A DNA stretch of 64,000 nucleotides, from positions 1,496,411-1,560,410 of the forward strand of contig NW_022985448.1 of NCBI RefSeq assembly GCF_010093595.1, in the 5' to 3' direction. The DNA comes from Mytilinidion resinicola (Eukaryota > Ascomycota > Dothideomycetes > Mytilinidiales > Mytilinidiaceae). Positions 11,372 to 22,524 of this stretch are shown piece by piece. The translations under genes and the position numbers were made by a program. The notes beneath the pieces were generated by a model. That model did no database searches and was not told where the DNA came from. It saw only the letters and a program-made list of their open reading frames with translations. How positions within the stretch are numbered: position 1 is the first letter of the stretch; the number at the start of each line of letters is the position of its first letter.

Positions 11372-12675
11372 ATGCTCCCGTTGCGAGTGAGAGCTTCATC
11401 CATCGGCGTGCTCCACCGCCTGCCACTCCGCCGCCTTCTCACCCCCGCCCCATTTCCTCGATGCTACTCCGCCGCGCGCGCGGTGCAAGAGCCCCGAACA
11501 GGCACCACGACTCCAGTCCCAGAGGAGAGCGCGCATATTATTTCGAAATCGCCCTTTTACTTCGAGGCTGGATATGCCCTCTATGCGAAAAGGCCCTCGA
11601 GGCCTTTTCCGCCGCCGTTCCTCTCATACCCATCTGGATCCTTCTCCGACCCGCTGAGCACACATGATAAGAGCCGGGATAAGAGGCCGACTGTGAACGG
11701 GGAGATGATACGGGGTGTGACCAACGGTGACGATGCCGTGCTGGTCAGCGACAGCTTCATCGGCGCCAATGACGGCGTTGGGGCGTGGGCGACGAGGGAG
11801 AAGGGACATGCACCGTATGGCTCTCGATCGCGTTCACGGTACACTGCTTGATTTATATCATACTAACGCGGAGTCGTTCTCCTTCAATAGCCTTTGGTCC
11901 CGCCTAATTCTTCATTTCTGGGCCCTCGAGGCCGAGCGCGCAAAGTATGGTGGCAATGCAACACCCGATCCTGTTTCCTACCTCCAACGCGCATTCGAGC
12001 AGACAAAAGAAGCCACGGCGGAGCCGAACGAGTGGCATGGTACAACGACTGCAAGCGGTGCGCTGCTAAGCTCTGATGACAGTGGCGGAAATGGTGCTCA
12101 CCCCATCCTCTATGTCACGCAATTAGGAGACTCCCGAATCCTTGTTCTACGACCGCGCGACCAGGAAATAATATTCAAGACTAAGGAGCAGTGGCACTGG
12201 TTCGACTGTCCGCGACAGCTAGGAACGAACAGCCCGGATACGCCCCTCAATAATGCAGTGCTTGATCGTGTTGAGATCGAGGAAGACGACATCGTGCTGG
12301 CCATGACGGATGGGGTAGTGGACAATTTATGGGATCACGAGGTGCTACAAAACGTGCTGGATAGCATGGACAAGTGGAAAAATGGGGCGGGTTCGAATAA
12401 GCAGCAGGATGGGAAAGAGCCGGGAGAACAGAGCTACGCAGATGGTATGCGTTTTGTGGCGCAAGAGCTAGTCAATGCCGCAAGGGTAATAGCTGAAGAC
12501 CCGTTTGCGGAGAGTCCGTACATGGAGAAGGCAGTCGATGAAGGACTATCCATTGAAGGAGGTATGTTGCTCCATGTCTGCGTTGGCAAACTTGGTTACT
12601 GACGAAGTGCTTCCAATAGGCAAACTGGACGACATCAGCGTTGTTGCGGCGCAATGCAAACGTAGGAAGGTCTGA
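11372..12675 (+). CDS. PTC7: Mitochondrial PP2C-type protein phosphatase (Ptc7/Azr1 family)
   Basis: Exons 11372-11814, 11891-12561 and 12620-12675 give 389 aa. The N-terminus MLPLRVRASSIGVLHRLPLR is a likely mitochondrial presequence. PP2C metal-binding motifs are in order: SFIGANDGVGAWA, QLGDSRILVL, MTDGVVDNLWDHE and, in the last exon, GGKLDDISVVAAQ. The junction joins KGHAP to LWSRLILHFWALE, as in family members. Yeast Ptc7 dephosphorylates coenzyme Q biosynthesis proteins. The upstream in-frame Met at 11282 lies in what is more likely 5' leader. Confidence 0.88.
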
Positions 12676-13832
12676 TGAAGCTCTTATAGTGGACTTGATT
12701 TCCATATCGCATAGAGAGGGACTCAGAAACCTAGGGGACAAAACCCATGCTCTCCAGAAGAGGTCCTAAGGAAACCTAGCGTTGCACTTTCGGCTTCACG
12801 GCTATTCCGATATCCGGACTAGGAGGAGAGGGGATTTTACTTACCAAGCTCCTCGACAGCATGGACTAGACGGCTCCGTCGATATTGGATAGTCTCCAGC
12901 ATCAGTCTGTCACTGGACTAAAAGCCGCCTAGGCTGAATCCCGCATTTCAATGGGAGATATACGGAGTATGAGGGCCTTGCAAGTCTCAGAATGGGCCTC
13001 CATGTCACCTAACAGGGCATCAACGTGCCGCTATCAAGCGTAGTGCAAGAACACGTTGCTCTCCGAGCAATGGAGCATTATAGATGAAGAGGAGAGCCTG
13101 CATCGCAGCGTAATGGCAGAAGTATGACCAAGTGGAAGGCACGCGGTGTGATCACGTAGGTTGAGAAAATTAGAACGTTGCGCGAATGCCGTGAAGCATA
13201 TGAAGCAATCAATTTCCAAGATTCTTGGCACATTTCTCCTAATCTCTATCCGCCGACGTCGGAGTGCCTTGGACATGTTATCGAGAATTCAAGTGAGATG
13301 GAAATCTACCAATTCTCATCATCGGTAGACCAAATGGGTTACGTCAAATGGCGATATCTGCAAATTGGGCCATGAAGAGTGAGGATTGTTTCATTGCTAC
13401 ATGATGTCTACAGAAGGGTATGTGCCCCTATCTCCAATCTGGGTGATGTTGATGTCTCGCAGCTACTCTGGCTGGCCATATCTAATTAATGCTAGATGTC
13501 AAGCTAGCAGTGTCTCCGCAAAGAAAGTATGCCAGAACTACCATCCCGGCCTGTCCCAACCCGCTTGTCCTAAACATGTCGTCTGAGACTCGAAATAAGT
13601 GGATCTCCAAACCGTCCCTCGCTGTTCCGATTGAGTCAAGAGTGGAGTGTGTAGTCTATCCTGAGCTTCAGCTTTAGGAGTCTAGTGACTCGAAGTAAGC
13701 AGCCCACGTCAATATGTCCATCCCAACCGTTCAATGAATCAGTCCTCCAAAAGCAATGTCCAAAATCCAAACTTTTCCTCCAGTCTCCGGAACCAACATG
13801 CCTCTATCCGCTACCGAATCTTCCTTCAGGAC
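12676..13832. other. Intergenic, 1.15 kb, no gene seen
   Basis: Short overlapping frames only. From 13685 onward, plus-strand frames are antisense to the coiled-coil gene and Pro/Ser-rich, as expected for shadows. Confidence 0.4.
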
Positions 13833-15126
13833 TCAGCTTGTCTTCCCATTCCCAAACAACCGGACCTTCAGATCGGCATCAATCATCAACTGCCTCATAT
13901 ACATCCCCCCAGCAATCCAAAACCCCTCATCCGCCTCCGCCTCATCCCCCCTCAACTCCTCATGCACCGGCACAACCGCCCACTCCTGCCCAGCAACCTT
14001 CCGGACGCGGGGCCTGCCTTGCACGGAGCAATGATAGCACGCTCGCAGGGCTGTTCCAACCGGGTATAAAGACTTGCCACAGCCCTTGATGCTGTCCAGA
14101 TACTTCTGGCTCGTTGTTGGGATGTCGAACCACCACTTCTCTTTTCCGTCCTCGATGAGCTGGGCGATGGCGTGCGTGACGGCGGCGGGGAGGGTGATGT
14201 TGCAATTGTTGTCGTCGATGTAGCCCTCGACTTCGGAGGGGTAGAAGGCGAGGAGGCGAGGGCGCTTGCGGTGGCGGCGCTGGGAGGTTTCTGAGGCTTC
14301 TGCTTCGAGGCTGGTGTTGGGGTAGGTCGAAGACGGGGAGGAAGGTAGGCCCACCGCTGGGTGCTGGTCGAAGGGCGTCTGTGACGAGGATGGCTGTGTT
14401 GTAAGATCTCCGGCCAGTGACCATCCTGTGGCTTGCTGTTCGCCAGAAAGACCGATCGGGAGGTGTGGGTTATCGATTCCTGGGTGGTCAGGCAGTCCGT
14501 TCGGTGTGTACGAAGAGCGGATTGGGGTCCTGGTGGTAGACGGTGCGTCGTTGTTCACCGGTTGGCGCATATCCACGTTGGCTAGTCGTCACTTGGAAGC
14601 TGGGTGGGTTGTGCTGGGCAGGTGGAGAGACTGTGCTGTGATGTTGCTCGTGGCTGGCTTGCTGCTGGCGGAGGATCTCAAAGTTCTGAGTAAGTGTAAG
14701 GACTTTGGCCTCAAGTGTCGCGATTCGTTGTTGTGAGTCCGTTTCATTTGAGGTAGGTTCCACAACTTGACGGACTTCTTGATGGACTTCTTGATGGGAC
14801 GCCTGATCGTCCTCCTGATTGTCATCCTGGTAAAACTCTTGGTCGTCTCCTCGTAAGGCTTCTTGACGAAGTTCCCCTTGGACTTCGCGCAGCTTGTCGA
14901 GCTTCCTCTTCAGGCAGCCAGCGCGTCGATTGCAACTATCGCCGTAGCTCTTCCACTGCTTCAGGTCTTCCTTTGCGTCCCTCAGTTGTCCCCTCAAAGC
15001 CTCGTTCTCCGCCTCCAAGACCTCAAAGTGTGATCGAGGATCAGGCGCAGGCCCATACTTCTCCCGAAGCCATGTACCCATGCGGGCGGGAGAGGCGAGT
15101 TCGGCCTGGAGTGGGTTGCCGGACAT
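13833..15126 (-). CDS. Coiled-coil protein of unknown function
   Basis: Exons 14559-15126 and 13833-14479 give 404 aa if a 79-bp intron (donor GTGAAC, phase 1) is removed; this joins two overlapping open frames. Near the N-terminus is a heptad-rich segment (VLEAENEALRGQLRDAKEDL) that could be a leucine-zipper-like coiled coil, followed by Gln/Asp-rich sequence and a second coil (RIATLEAKVLTLTQNFEILR). The C-terminal 140 residues look globular (LPAAVTHAIAQLIEDG, WWFDIPTTSQKYLDSIKGCG, a Cys pair ACYHC). I do not recognise the family. The intron is inferred, so a frameshift is an alternative. Confidence 0.6.
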
Positions 15127-15757
15127 GGTCGAAAGAGGAGGAGGAGGCTGCCGCTTTGGCACGTCCGGTGGGTGAAGTGGGAGTGAGCGACCACTAGCTG
15201 TAGGTGGCAATAAGAAGGGAGGAGGCAGAATAGGAGAGTGTAGTAGAGGAAGATAGAGGTGAAGAGGTACTGGGAGGGCTCAAGGGCTATCTAATCTCTT
15301 TATACCTACGCCGCCTTTCCCTAAGCCCCGCGTTGCCGACGTGTAGGGAAGATAGGCGGCAGGGTATCGCACCGCCAAAGCCTTATAGATGTCGGGCATA
15401 TCGATGCATAGATAGGTCACGCGATCTACCTGGCGGCACATGTATGGCACAATTTGGGTGAACGTACTCGGCTAAGTATACTCTTTTCGGCTTAAAGACG
15501 CGTTTACTTGCTGAGGTTATGATACACAGTGCGTCATTTCTAGTAAGATGTTCCGTCTCTTTCCGTCTCTAAAACACTATAATACTAGCTTTAGGGAACA
15601 CTACTCCGCTTTAAATGTAGTGGATAGGGGCTAAGTAGAGCCTCTGCCTCCCCGCCTTAATGCCCCTATCTGGCACTTGATCTGGCTTTTCCACCAAACC
15701 AGCCTACCCTAGGAGTCCACACATTGCTAACCGCTCTACAGTACTATTAGGTTATTT
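15127..15757. other. Intergenic, no gene seen
   Basis: AT-richer than flanking genes from about 15440, with many TA-rich steps and short stop-filled frames. It could be decayed repeat DNA. Includes a doubled ttccgtctct at about 15551-15571. Confidence 0.35.
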
Positions 15758-15890
15758 GTCTGGGCACACGGATTCATCACTACCTGGCTCCAATCTTGTT
15801 CACCCGACGCCACTGTGAGGAGCAACCCCGAGGGTAAGCAGCCAGTTAGTCAAAAGGCAGCCTAATTTACGCGTTTTGAGAACTTTACAT
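15758..15890 (-). mobile_element. Partial copy of the AGTCTGNGCACAC repeat family (copy A)
   Basis: Reverse complement of the right half of the family. The shared blocks are gtctgggcacacg, cgacgccactgtgaggagca and agttagtcaaaaggcag, each nearly identical in the copy at 20371-20565. The CACTGCTTGGGGTACC half is missing. Confidence 0.75.
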
Positions 15891-16354
15891 GATTATATGC
15901 TCGGCTTTGTTCTTTTGTTCGCCGCCTATCATTGTTACTCGGGCGCTTTGTTGCTCGACTAGTGACAAGGGGAACAAAGCGCACATTTTGGCGGCATTTC
16001 GCTTTGAGAACTGCCCATGCTAGTCTGGACGACATATTGGTCTATTGTCCACACATTGGGAATATTGAAGGTCTTTGTTGGTTTTCTTGCTGCCTCATGG
16101 TCAGGTCCAGTTGTTCTAAGAGATGTAAATGCAGCCATTGGCGCTGAACGGCCAACACTTAAACATACAATGCCCATGAGCAGGTTAATTCAATTCTCCG
16201 TTATCTATAGTCGTTGCCTTTTTAGCCATCTCTCATTTGTTCTTCTTACCTCCATTCGTTAGGTTTAGCTGGTCTTCTCTAGCACCACTCGACTTCCAAA
16301 GATCACCACTAGCTTTTCTATCAAGAACCAGGACTTACATTTCAATAGCCAAAA
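15891..16354. other. Upstream region of the large secreted-protein gene
   Basis: Contains a Thr/Cys/Trp-coding short frame of no known family. A pyrimidine-rich leader precedes the ATG at 16355. No clear TATA box. Confidence 0.35.
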
Positions 16355-19300
16355 ATGAGTCTAATCTACCTTAGACTTGTCTTTCTTTTGCTGGTGCTCG
16401 ACTCAAACAAGAGCTTCGCGGGGCCATTACCTGTGTCGACCTTGTCGCCCGTGTCGCCAGCAAGTCTAGCAAGTCTAGCATCGAATGAAAGCACCCATAA
16501 TAGTCTGTCTGGCACAGACTCTGCAGCGTTTGGAACCAGAAGTACGGCATTCGAGAACACTTCAGGACCTACCACTAGAACATCTTCTGAAAGTGCGCCG
16601 TTCTTTAGTTTATTATTCGGCGGTCCGACGTCCGCTCCGCCGCCTCCATTTGGAACAGGATCCCCTATATCTACACTAGTATCGCCGCTGGAGTCGGCAT
16701 CCACAGCACCAACACGTGTACCTTTGGGAACAGGTGCTTCTACGGGCGAAGCACAGCCTACGCCTTTGACGACCCAGGAAACTCTTTCTCCCACGGGAAG
16801 CTCGCTCAAGAGCGTAAGCTCAGGATTACTCTCTTTCGTTCCACCACCACTGAAATTTTCTTCCCAGTCAAGTCTAAAATCAGATGTTGCAACTCCTCTT
16901 TCTTCAGGGTTGCTCTCATTTGTTCCACCCCCTTTAGCATTTTCTCCCCAATCAACCCTGAAGTCAGATGCTGCAACTACTCATTCTTCAGGGTTATTCT
17001 CATTCGTTCCACCACCACTACAATTTTCTGCACCCTCGGCAATCCCCACGGGCTCAACAAGCCACCTGAAAGCCTCAGCCTCATTTACAACTACCAGCCC
17101 CCAGTCATCATTCAGTTTTCCGAGCAAAGAGTCGTTTTCTGGTGCTCCAACTATAACTAGTAGCCCCGGATCGTCATTCGTTCCTCCGAGCCGATCGTTG
17201 GGTTGGCTTACATCATCTAGGAGTGCTTTCTCTGACAATGAGCCTGTCATCCAGACCGTGACATCGGTTGTATCTGGCAAAACTGATCTGGTTGCTGTTC
17301 TGTTTGGTGGTGCCTTCGCTACTCCTATGGTTCTGCCATCGCCGGCCACAAAGAAGCTCGATGCAACTGGCACGGCCGCAGTGGCGAGCGCAAGTGCCTT
17401 CTCTGATCAGATGGCGGGTATCTTCCCACAGATCGAGGCTTTCATTAATAATCCGGTGAAGTCTGAGGCAGATGGTGCCACCAAGGCCATTGGAGGAGCT
17501 TTGTCGGCTGGAGCTGGTCTCCTCGGTAGCCTTCCGGGAGGTGGAGGGAAGTCTGGGGGTGGTGGGGGAGGTGGTGGATGTGGAGGCAAGCGTCGCCGAG
17601 ATCTACATCGTAGAGGACTACTGGGTGATATTCTTGGTGCGGTCAGTTGTGTGGTTGAGGGTGCGAAGGAAATCGGCAATACGATCGAGGGAGGCGTGAA
17701 GGGAACCGAATCGGAGCTGGAGAACGCGGCCAAAGAAGTCGCGTCGCATCTGAAGAACTTGAAGCCCGAAGTAGCAGCTCTTAAGAACATTGGCCCTGCC
17801 GACGAGAACGGCGAACCCTCCAAATCGGATTCGAAGCATACCTCTACAAGCAAATCTAAATCGTCTACCGCTTCAACGGCCTCTTCAAGCTCTTCCTGTA
17901 AGGGAACCCAGACGGTTACTAACTGCAACGCGGTCTGCACTACAACTGCCTCAGTGCACCCAAGAAATGTGAATCGCGGAGAAGCCTGCAGTCGTACCTG
18001 TTCTGCAGTTACTTTTAAAGGCTGCAAGACTGTTTCGCCAACCATTACTTCCTCGACGGTCACGGTATCACCGTCTAGCCACCCAGTCTTCTGTGGCATA
18101 GCTAATCCCCAGTGCCTGTCCAACAAATTAACTCCCCCGAAGGGTCCTATCGCAAAATGCAAAGACTGTTTGACGGACTCGCACTCCATGGCGTACATTG
18201 CTCCAAGCACGCTTACAAAATTGCCCTCGGGCGCGGAGGTCAGCAAGAGGTCAGGTCCTACAATGCCTTCGCATCCACTAGATTTCCAGATTCACGCATC
18301 GAAAATCAATGAGAAAGCACCTAGTGAACCGACTCCTGCCACTCCTAGCGATTCTAAGGTGTTAGATCCTTCGGTAGCTATGAATCTAACAGCGCGTGCT
18401 ATGCCTCGCCCGGAACATTTTTACAGCCAAGACCAGTTTCTGTTCTCCGAGTTAAGCCAGGCGAAAATGGTTCCTCATGGTGGACGCATGACCAACGGCA
18501 AGGATCTCGCAGCGTCGACTGCTATAACGAGGGAGTTCCTTAACCAGCCAGTGAAGCTGGGAGTAGTCAACCTTTATGGGTGCACTTCTGTCATCGTGGC
18601 GTCCAGTCGAGGTAAGTAAATACAGCCCAAAGCTCGAGTAGCAAATTTCGAGAAGTTGCTAACAGTGACATAGGTGTTTGGCAATCCCATTTTTGGGAAA
18701 TTGGGTCGTTCATGATGAACAAGGGCGACAATGACGAAGAAATATTATTCTCAGATTTGTATTTTGACGAGGACCAATTTACCAAGGACGTGCTAGACGC
18801 ATTCGACCGGGGCAGTACGTGGGATCCAAACCAAAGTGACCACGGGGTTCGCGTGCACGCCCAACCTGGAGGAATATTCGCCAAAGAGTACGACCCAGAG
18901 GTTGTAATCATCACTCCACGAGATAGAGATATAGGCGAGGAAGGCTTTGTAGAGTTCCCTATTCAAGTTGGCCAAATCAAAGACAAGATCAACGAGATCT
19001 TTGGATGGAACTCCAACGAAAATCGCCCACGTGTCGTCGAATACGATTCTCTACCTGGAGCAGACCCGGCCGTCCAAGACCCCTCGAATCCTCAGGGTTT
19101 TTCCTGGCCCCAGGGTAAGGCCCTCTTCCAGTACGACCCATTAGAAGCCATAGAGGAGGATACCAACCTTTTTGCATACCCCGGTTGCAATCCGGATCAG
19201 CAGCTGGCAGCGTTTCAGATTTGGGTCGAAGACCAGCCAACTCCAGTTCTCAGGAAAATGTGGCCAGCTTTGCCCGCCCAGTTGCATCCAGAAATGGCCC

Positions 19301-20156
19301 CTCACCGCAAAAGAGCAGACGCTCCTGCGTGTACTAAGCCGGTAAGTATACGTGATTTGTTTACCTTTGATAACAGCCTTGCTAATTTAGTTTGCAGAAC
19401 CCGAAGTCAGCACCCGCGACACCATCAGCCACATTGAAGCCTTCCACTCCGATTACAAAATCGAAGTTAGCACCCTCGAGCACTGTGTCTCCCTCGACGG
19501 CCTTGAAGCCATCGCATTCTTCGTCAACTTTGCTTCCAAAAGTCTCGCTGTCATTAGGGGTACCAGTCCAAGGAGGGCATCACTCTACGACTCGGCCGAC
19601 TTCGACGCCATCTCCAGCCCATCCACCTCCACCACCTCCTGCATACCAAACAGGCACCTGCAAACTTCGCATCAAAGAGTGGAAGGAAGCTCCCGCCGGC
19701 AATCCATATGTGAACTGGGACATCGCCATCACCGACAACGGTGGGAAGGAGCTCTTCAACAAAACCTCGCGATCCGAATTAGGCGATACCATGGCCATCG
19801 AAAAGGCTGACAGCAAGCTCCCTTACTCCGTCTTTGTCGAATTCTTGAAGAATACTAAAAGACCCAGCGCCCACAAGCGAAACATCTGGAAGCGCACCCT
19901 GGAGCGATTCACCAGGAATCCCGTTCTCATTCCGAAGGACGAGAAAACATACAAGACCTGGCCTATCGAGATCGAGGCAGGGAGTTTCATCTTTGATTCT
20001 TGGGATCAGGGTAGCAAGTTGCCGAGCTGCAGTGCTTGGAAACTTGACGACAGTGATGAAAAGAAACCAGTAAGCAACCCCGACGCGTGGTTTTAGAGAC
20101 CTCAATGTGCTGACTTATTCTAGATCGTGCAAACAGACTGCTCTTGGGTGTGCTGA
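16355..20156 (+). CDS. Large secreted Ser/Thr-rich protein of unknown function
   Basis: Exons 16355-18611, 18674-19341, 19398-20069 and 20124-20156 splice in phase to 1,209 aa. Residues 1-23 form a signal peptide. Residues 25-330 are Ser/Thr/Pro-rich and carry three 28-aa tandem repeats (core FSFVPPPL; 84-bp units at about 16823, 16907 and 16991). A Gly run followed by CGGKRRRDLHRRGLLG near 400-420 offers Kex2-type dibasic sites. Further on are a Cys-rich region (KGTQTVTNCNAVCTTT) and a globular region beginning NLYGCTSVIVASSRGVWQSH, then a Pro-rich spacer and a C-terminal beta-rich domain (CKLRIKEWKEAPAGNPYVNW). It is probably cell-wall or extracellular. I do not recognise the family. Confidence 0.78.
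16814..17060 (+). repeat. 84-bp in-frame tandem repeat within the secreted-protein gene
   Basis: Three units with period 84 bp (28 codons). Each contains TC(A/T)TT(C/T)GTTCCACCnCC and encodes SFVPPPL-F plus a Ser-rich tail. Confidence 0.85.
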
Positions 20157-20204
20157 AGAGCGAGATCATGACGACGCTGGCGCCGTAGAGGCTTAATGTG
20201 ATTG

Positions 20205-20345
20205 AACTAGAATTTGATGCAGTGGAAATAGGGCTACCGTTTGACTGACCGAAGACATGCTAGCTGGGGTAGTCCTTAGAGTGGTATCGAACGAGCAAGA
20301 GTGGAGCGCGAGCAGCGGTATATCCGAGTCTCCAAATTATGACCT
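20205..20345. repeat. Dispersed sequence shared with 44695-44840
   Basis: Both places read gatgcagtgga, then ctacc-tttg-actg-ccg, a cgagcaag block and tatatccga, in the same order and spacing. Here it directly precedes copy B of the terminal-repeat family; at 44.7 kb it also lies next to copies of that family. Confidence 0.6.
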
Positions 20346-20370
20346 AGTACATACCAGTAAAAGGGTCACC

Positions 20371-20565
20371 AGTCTGTGCACACCCGTTTGTCACTGCTTG
20401 GAGTACCCTCGTAGATTTTTAAAACCCTAGCAATGTCAAGTATTCAAGGACCTTAAATTACACTGCCTTTTGACTAACGGGCTGCTGACCCTTTAGGCTG
20501 CTCCTCACAGTGGCGTTGAATGAACAATATGGAACCAATTAGTGATGATTTCGTGTGCCCAGACT
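20371..20565 (+). mobile_element. AGTCTGNGCACAC repeat, full-length copy B (195 bp)
   Basis: Starts AGTCTGTGCACACCC and ends GTGTGCCCAGACT, so the termini are an imperfect inverted repeat of about 14 bp. Internal landmarks: CACTGCTTGGAGTACC, CAATGTCAAG, TTTTGACTA and GCTGCTCCTCACAGTGGCGT. It is non-coding. Right flank TA; the left flank is CC. Confidence 0.85.
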
Positions 20566-21228
20566 TATAACCTGTTACAATCCTCTCTAACAAGCGGTGC
20601 TAGGTGAGCGATTAAGAATTGATTGTGTACTATATGCCACCATCTCGCTCCGTCGGCTTACTCATCACACTTCAAGGCAACATAATGAGCCGGACCACGA
20701 CAATAAGCGATTAGAACTCATTACCACCTAGACAGCTTGCTTGCGTGGAAGTGTCATCACCTTCTCTTACCCATCATGGTCAGCTTATTATCTCGGCCAG
20801 GTGTTTCAGAGCACGCTCATAAACATTACGCTCCTACGAATCGCAGGAAACATCACGTGTAATCAGAGTAAAGTAAAATGTGGTGTCATTGGCAGCTTGT
20901 CTACACTCAAAGGATCACCTAGTCCTAGGAACTCGTACCTGATGCCCGCTATTGTTCTATCTAGAAGACAGGAGACCTATAGGCTATAGCTACAGAAATC
21001 AAACCCAAACTCCTACTAGCCGATCTATGCCGAATCCTAAGATATCGTTTCTTGTCAACGTTCCGCTGATTCCACTTAGCCCCGGAGACTTGCAATCCAT
21101 CTTCCCCGTAGTTCAATTTTCCGATTTGAGGATCATGAGCTAAGAACTTCAACCGAACCTCCGCCTGCTGTTGTTCTCAATTTAGATCAGCAAGCCCCGA
21201 GTTCTCGACTTCAGTCACAACGCCTGCT
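20566..21228. other. Intergenic, no gene seen
   Basis: Only short frames without recognisable products between repeat copy B and the adjacent pseudogene. Confidence 0.4.
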
Positions 21229-22134
21229 CTAATCCTTGTCAAGATACCGAAGGGGCACGACCGCGCACGCAGGCTGGAGATAAGCCCGCAAGAAATCCTC
21301 AGCGCCCGCCCGGAGTATGTATTTACTCGGCCCTCCGGAAGTGCGGGGCTGGAACACGGCGGCCATCTTCTGGTCAGCCTTCCAAGCGATCGCTAACTTC
21401 TTGAGCCCCGAACTCTTCGCAGCAAAGATCAGTAGACCAAGAGTCAAATTTACTTCGCAGGTCCTGTTATGCCTAACTTTGGCAGCGGCTACGCATCGCT
21501 TTCGACCTTCTTCGAAGTCACTCCTGTTGGCTCCAGCTGATGCTTGTATGGGCCAGAGCGGTTGCAGCCACTCTACGAGCGGTTGGGGAGAGGGACCGGC
21601 GCTACCAAAGACCTCAGAGGTGTCCAGGTAGATGAACAGGGATTGGAGGTTCTTGCAAAGGCTTAGCTGCGTGGTCACAATCTGGAACTGCTGCATAACC
21701 TGGTAGCAGTATCGGTGGGCCTCCAAAGTGTCGGGGTCTAGTACTATGCCTTCGGCTACAGAGCCGACATTGTGGAGCTCGATGTTTCGAGTCTGTTTGC
21801 GACCTCCAGGACCGATTGCTTTCATGAACGCACGTGCAATTTGGTAAGGGGTCTCGCCGTCTCCATACATTTCTAGGAGTCGGAACGTATTCTCTCGGAA
21901 GAAGAGCGCCTGAGACTCGCGATGAACGTTTTGGCTACCCATAGCTCCGAATGCGGCCAGTGCAGACGCCGAATCCCCTGTGGTAGCGCCCGTGGCCTTC
22001 ACACGCCGGTTGAGGTTGGGCCCGGTCCGTTCGAGAGTGATATTCATGGCGATGGGGTTAGTCAGTCCGCTGTATCCATAGACCTAGTTGCGAAGCTCTC
22101 CTGGGAGGCCATTGAGGTCAAACTTCCCAGACAT
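21229..22134 (-). pseudogene. LPxELRNxIY (2EXR-like) family member with nonsense codon 17
   Basis: From the ATG at 22134 the frame reads MSGKFDLNGLPGELRN and then TAG (22084-22086), where the paralog at 45478 has Lys in GELRNKVY. The frame then continues open to 21229 with the family landmarks: AMNITLERTGPN, LFFRENTFRLLE, ARAFMKAIGPGGR, GLKKLAIAWK and FLRAYLQPAC. A single AAG-to-TAG change would explain the break. Translation from the Met at 22047 is possible but would lack the N-terminal motif. The family has no established biochemical function. Confidence 0.75.
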
Positions 22135-22524
22135 GGTAGAGGTCGAGTGCCGAAAAGTGGTTGTTAAGAAGAAGCCTTGGTGTATGACAACTTGTGTGGG
22201 AGGTAACTGGTGGTGTGGGTGGAGACGCAGTGGAAAGTATGAGGTTCTAGATCCGGGGATGACTGGAAAAATGAAAGTACACCGGGGCCCCTGAATTCAC
22301 GCAGCTGCCATAGAAGGAGGTGAATTTGAAGAGGTAAAAGCAGTGCCGCTAGTAAGAGCGTACTGCCGGCCCGTCGACACATTGTGTACCCTAACGTTCG
22401 AGTACATGGTTCGCGTTGTTCACTTACCATGGTTCTCGACACCACCGTCCATAAATACATCTCGAATCACCACAACAACAACAATTTCCCCCTTTCCCTG
22501 CAAATTCCACTGACTAGATGCACA

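Noticed and set aside
13685..14089. 134-codon Pro/Ser-rich plus-strand frame
   Set aside because: Antisense to the coiled-coil gene and low in complexity.
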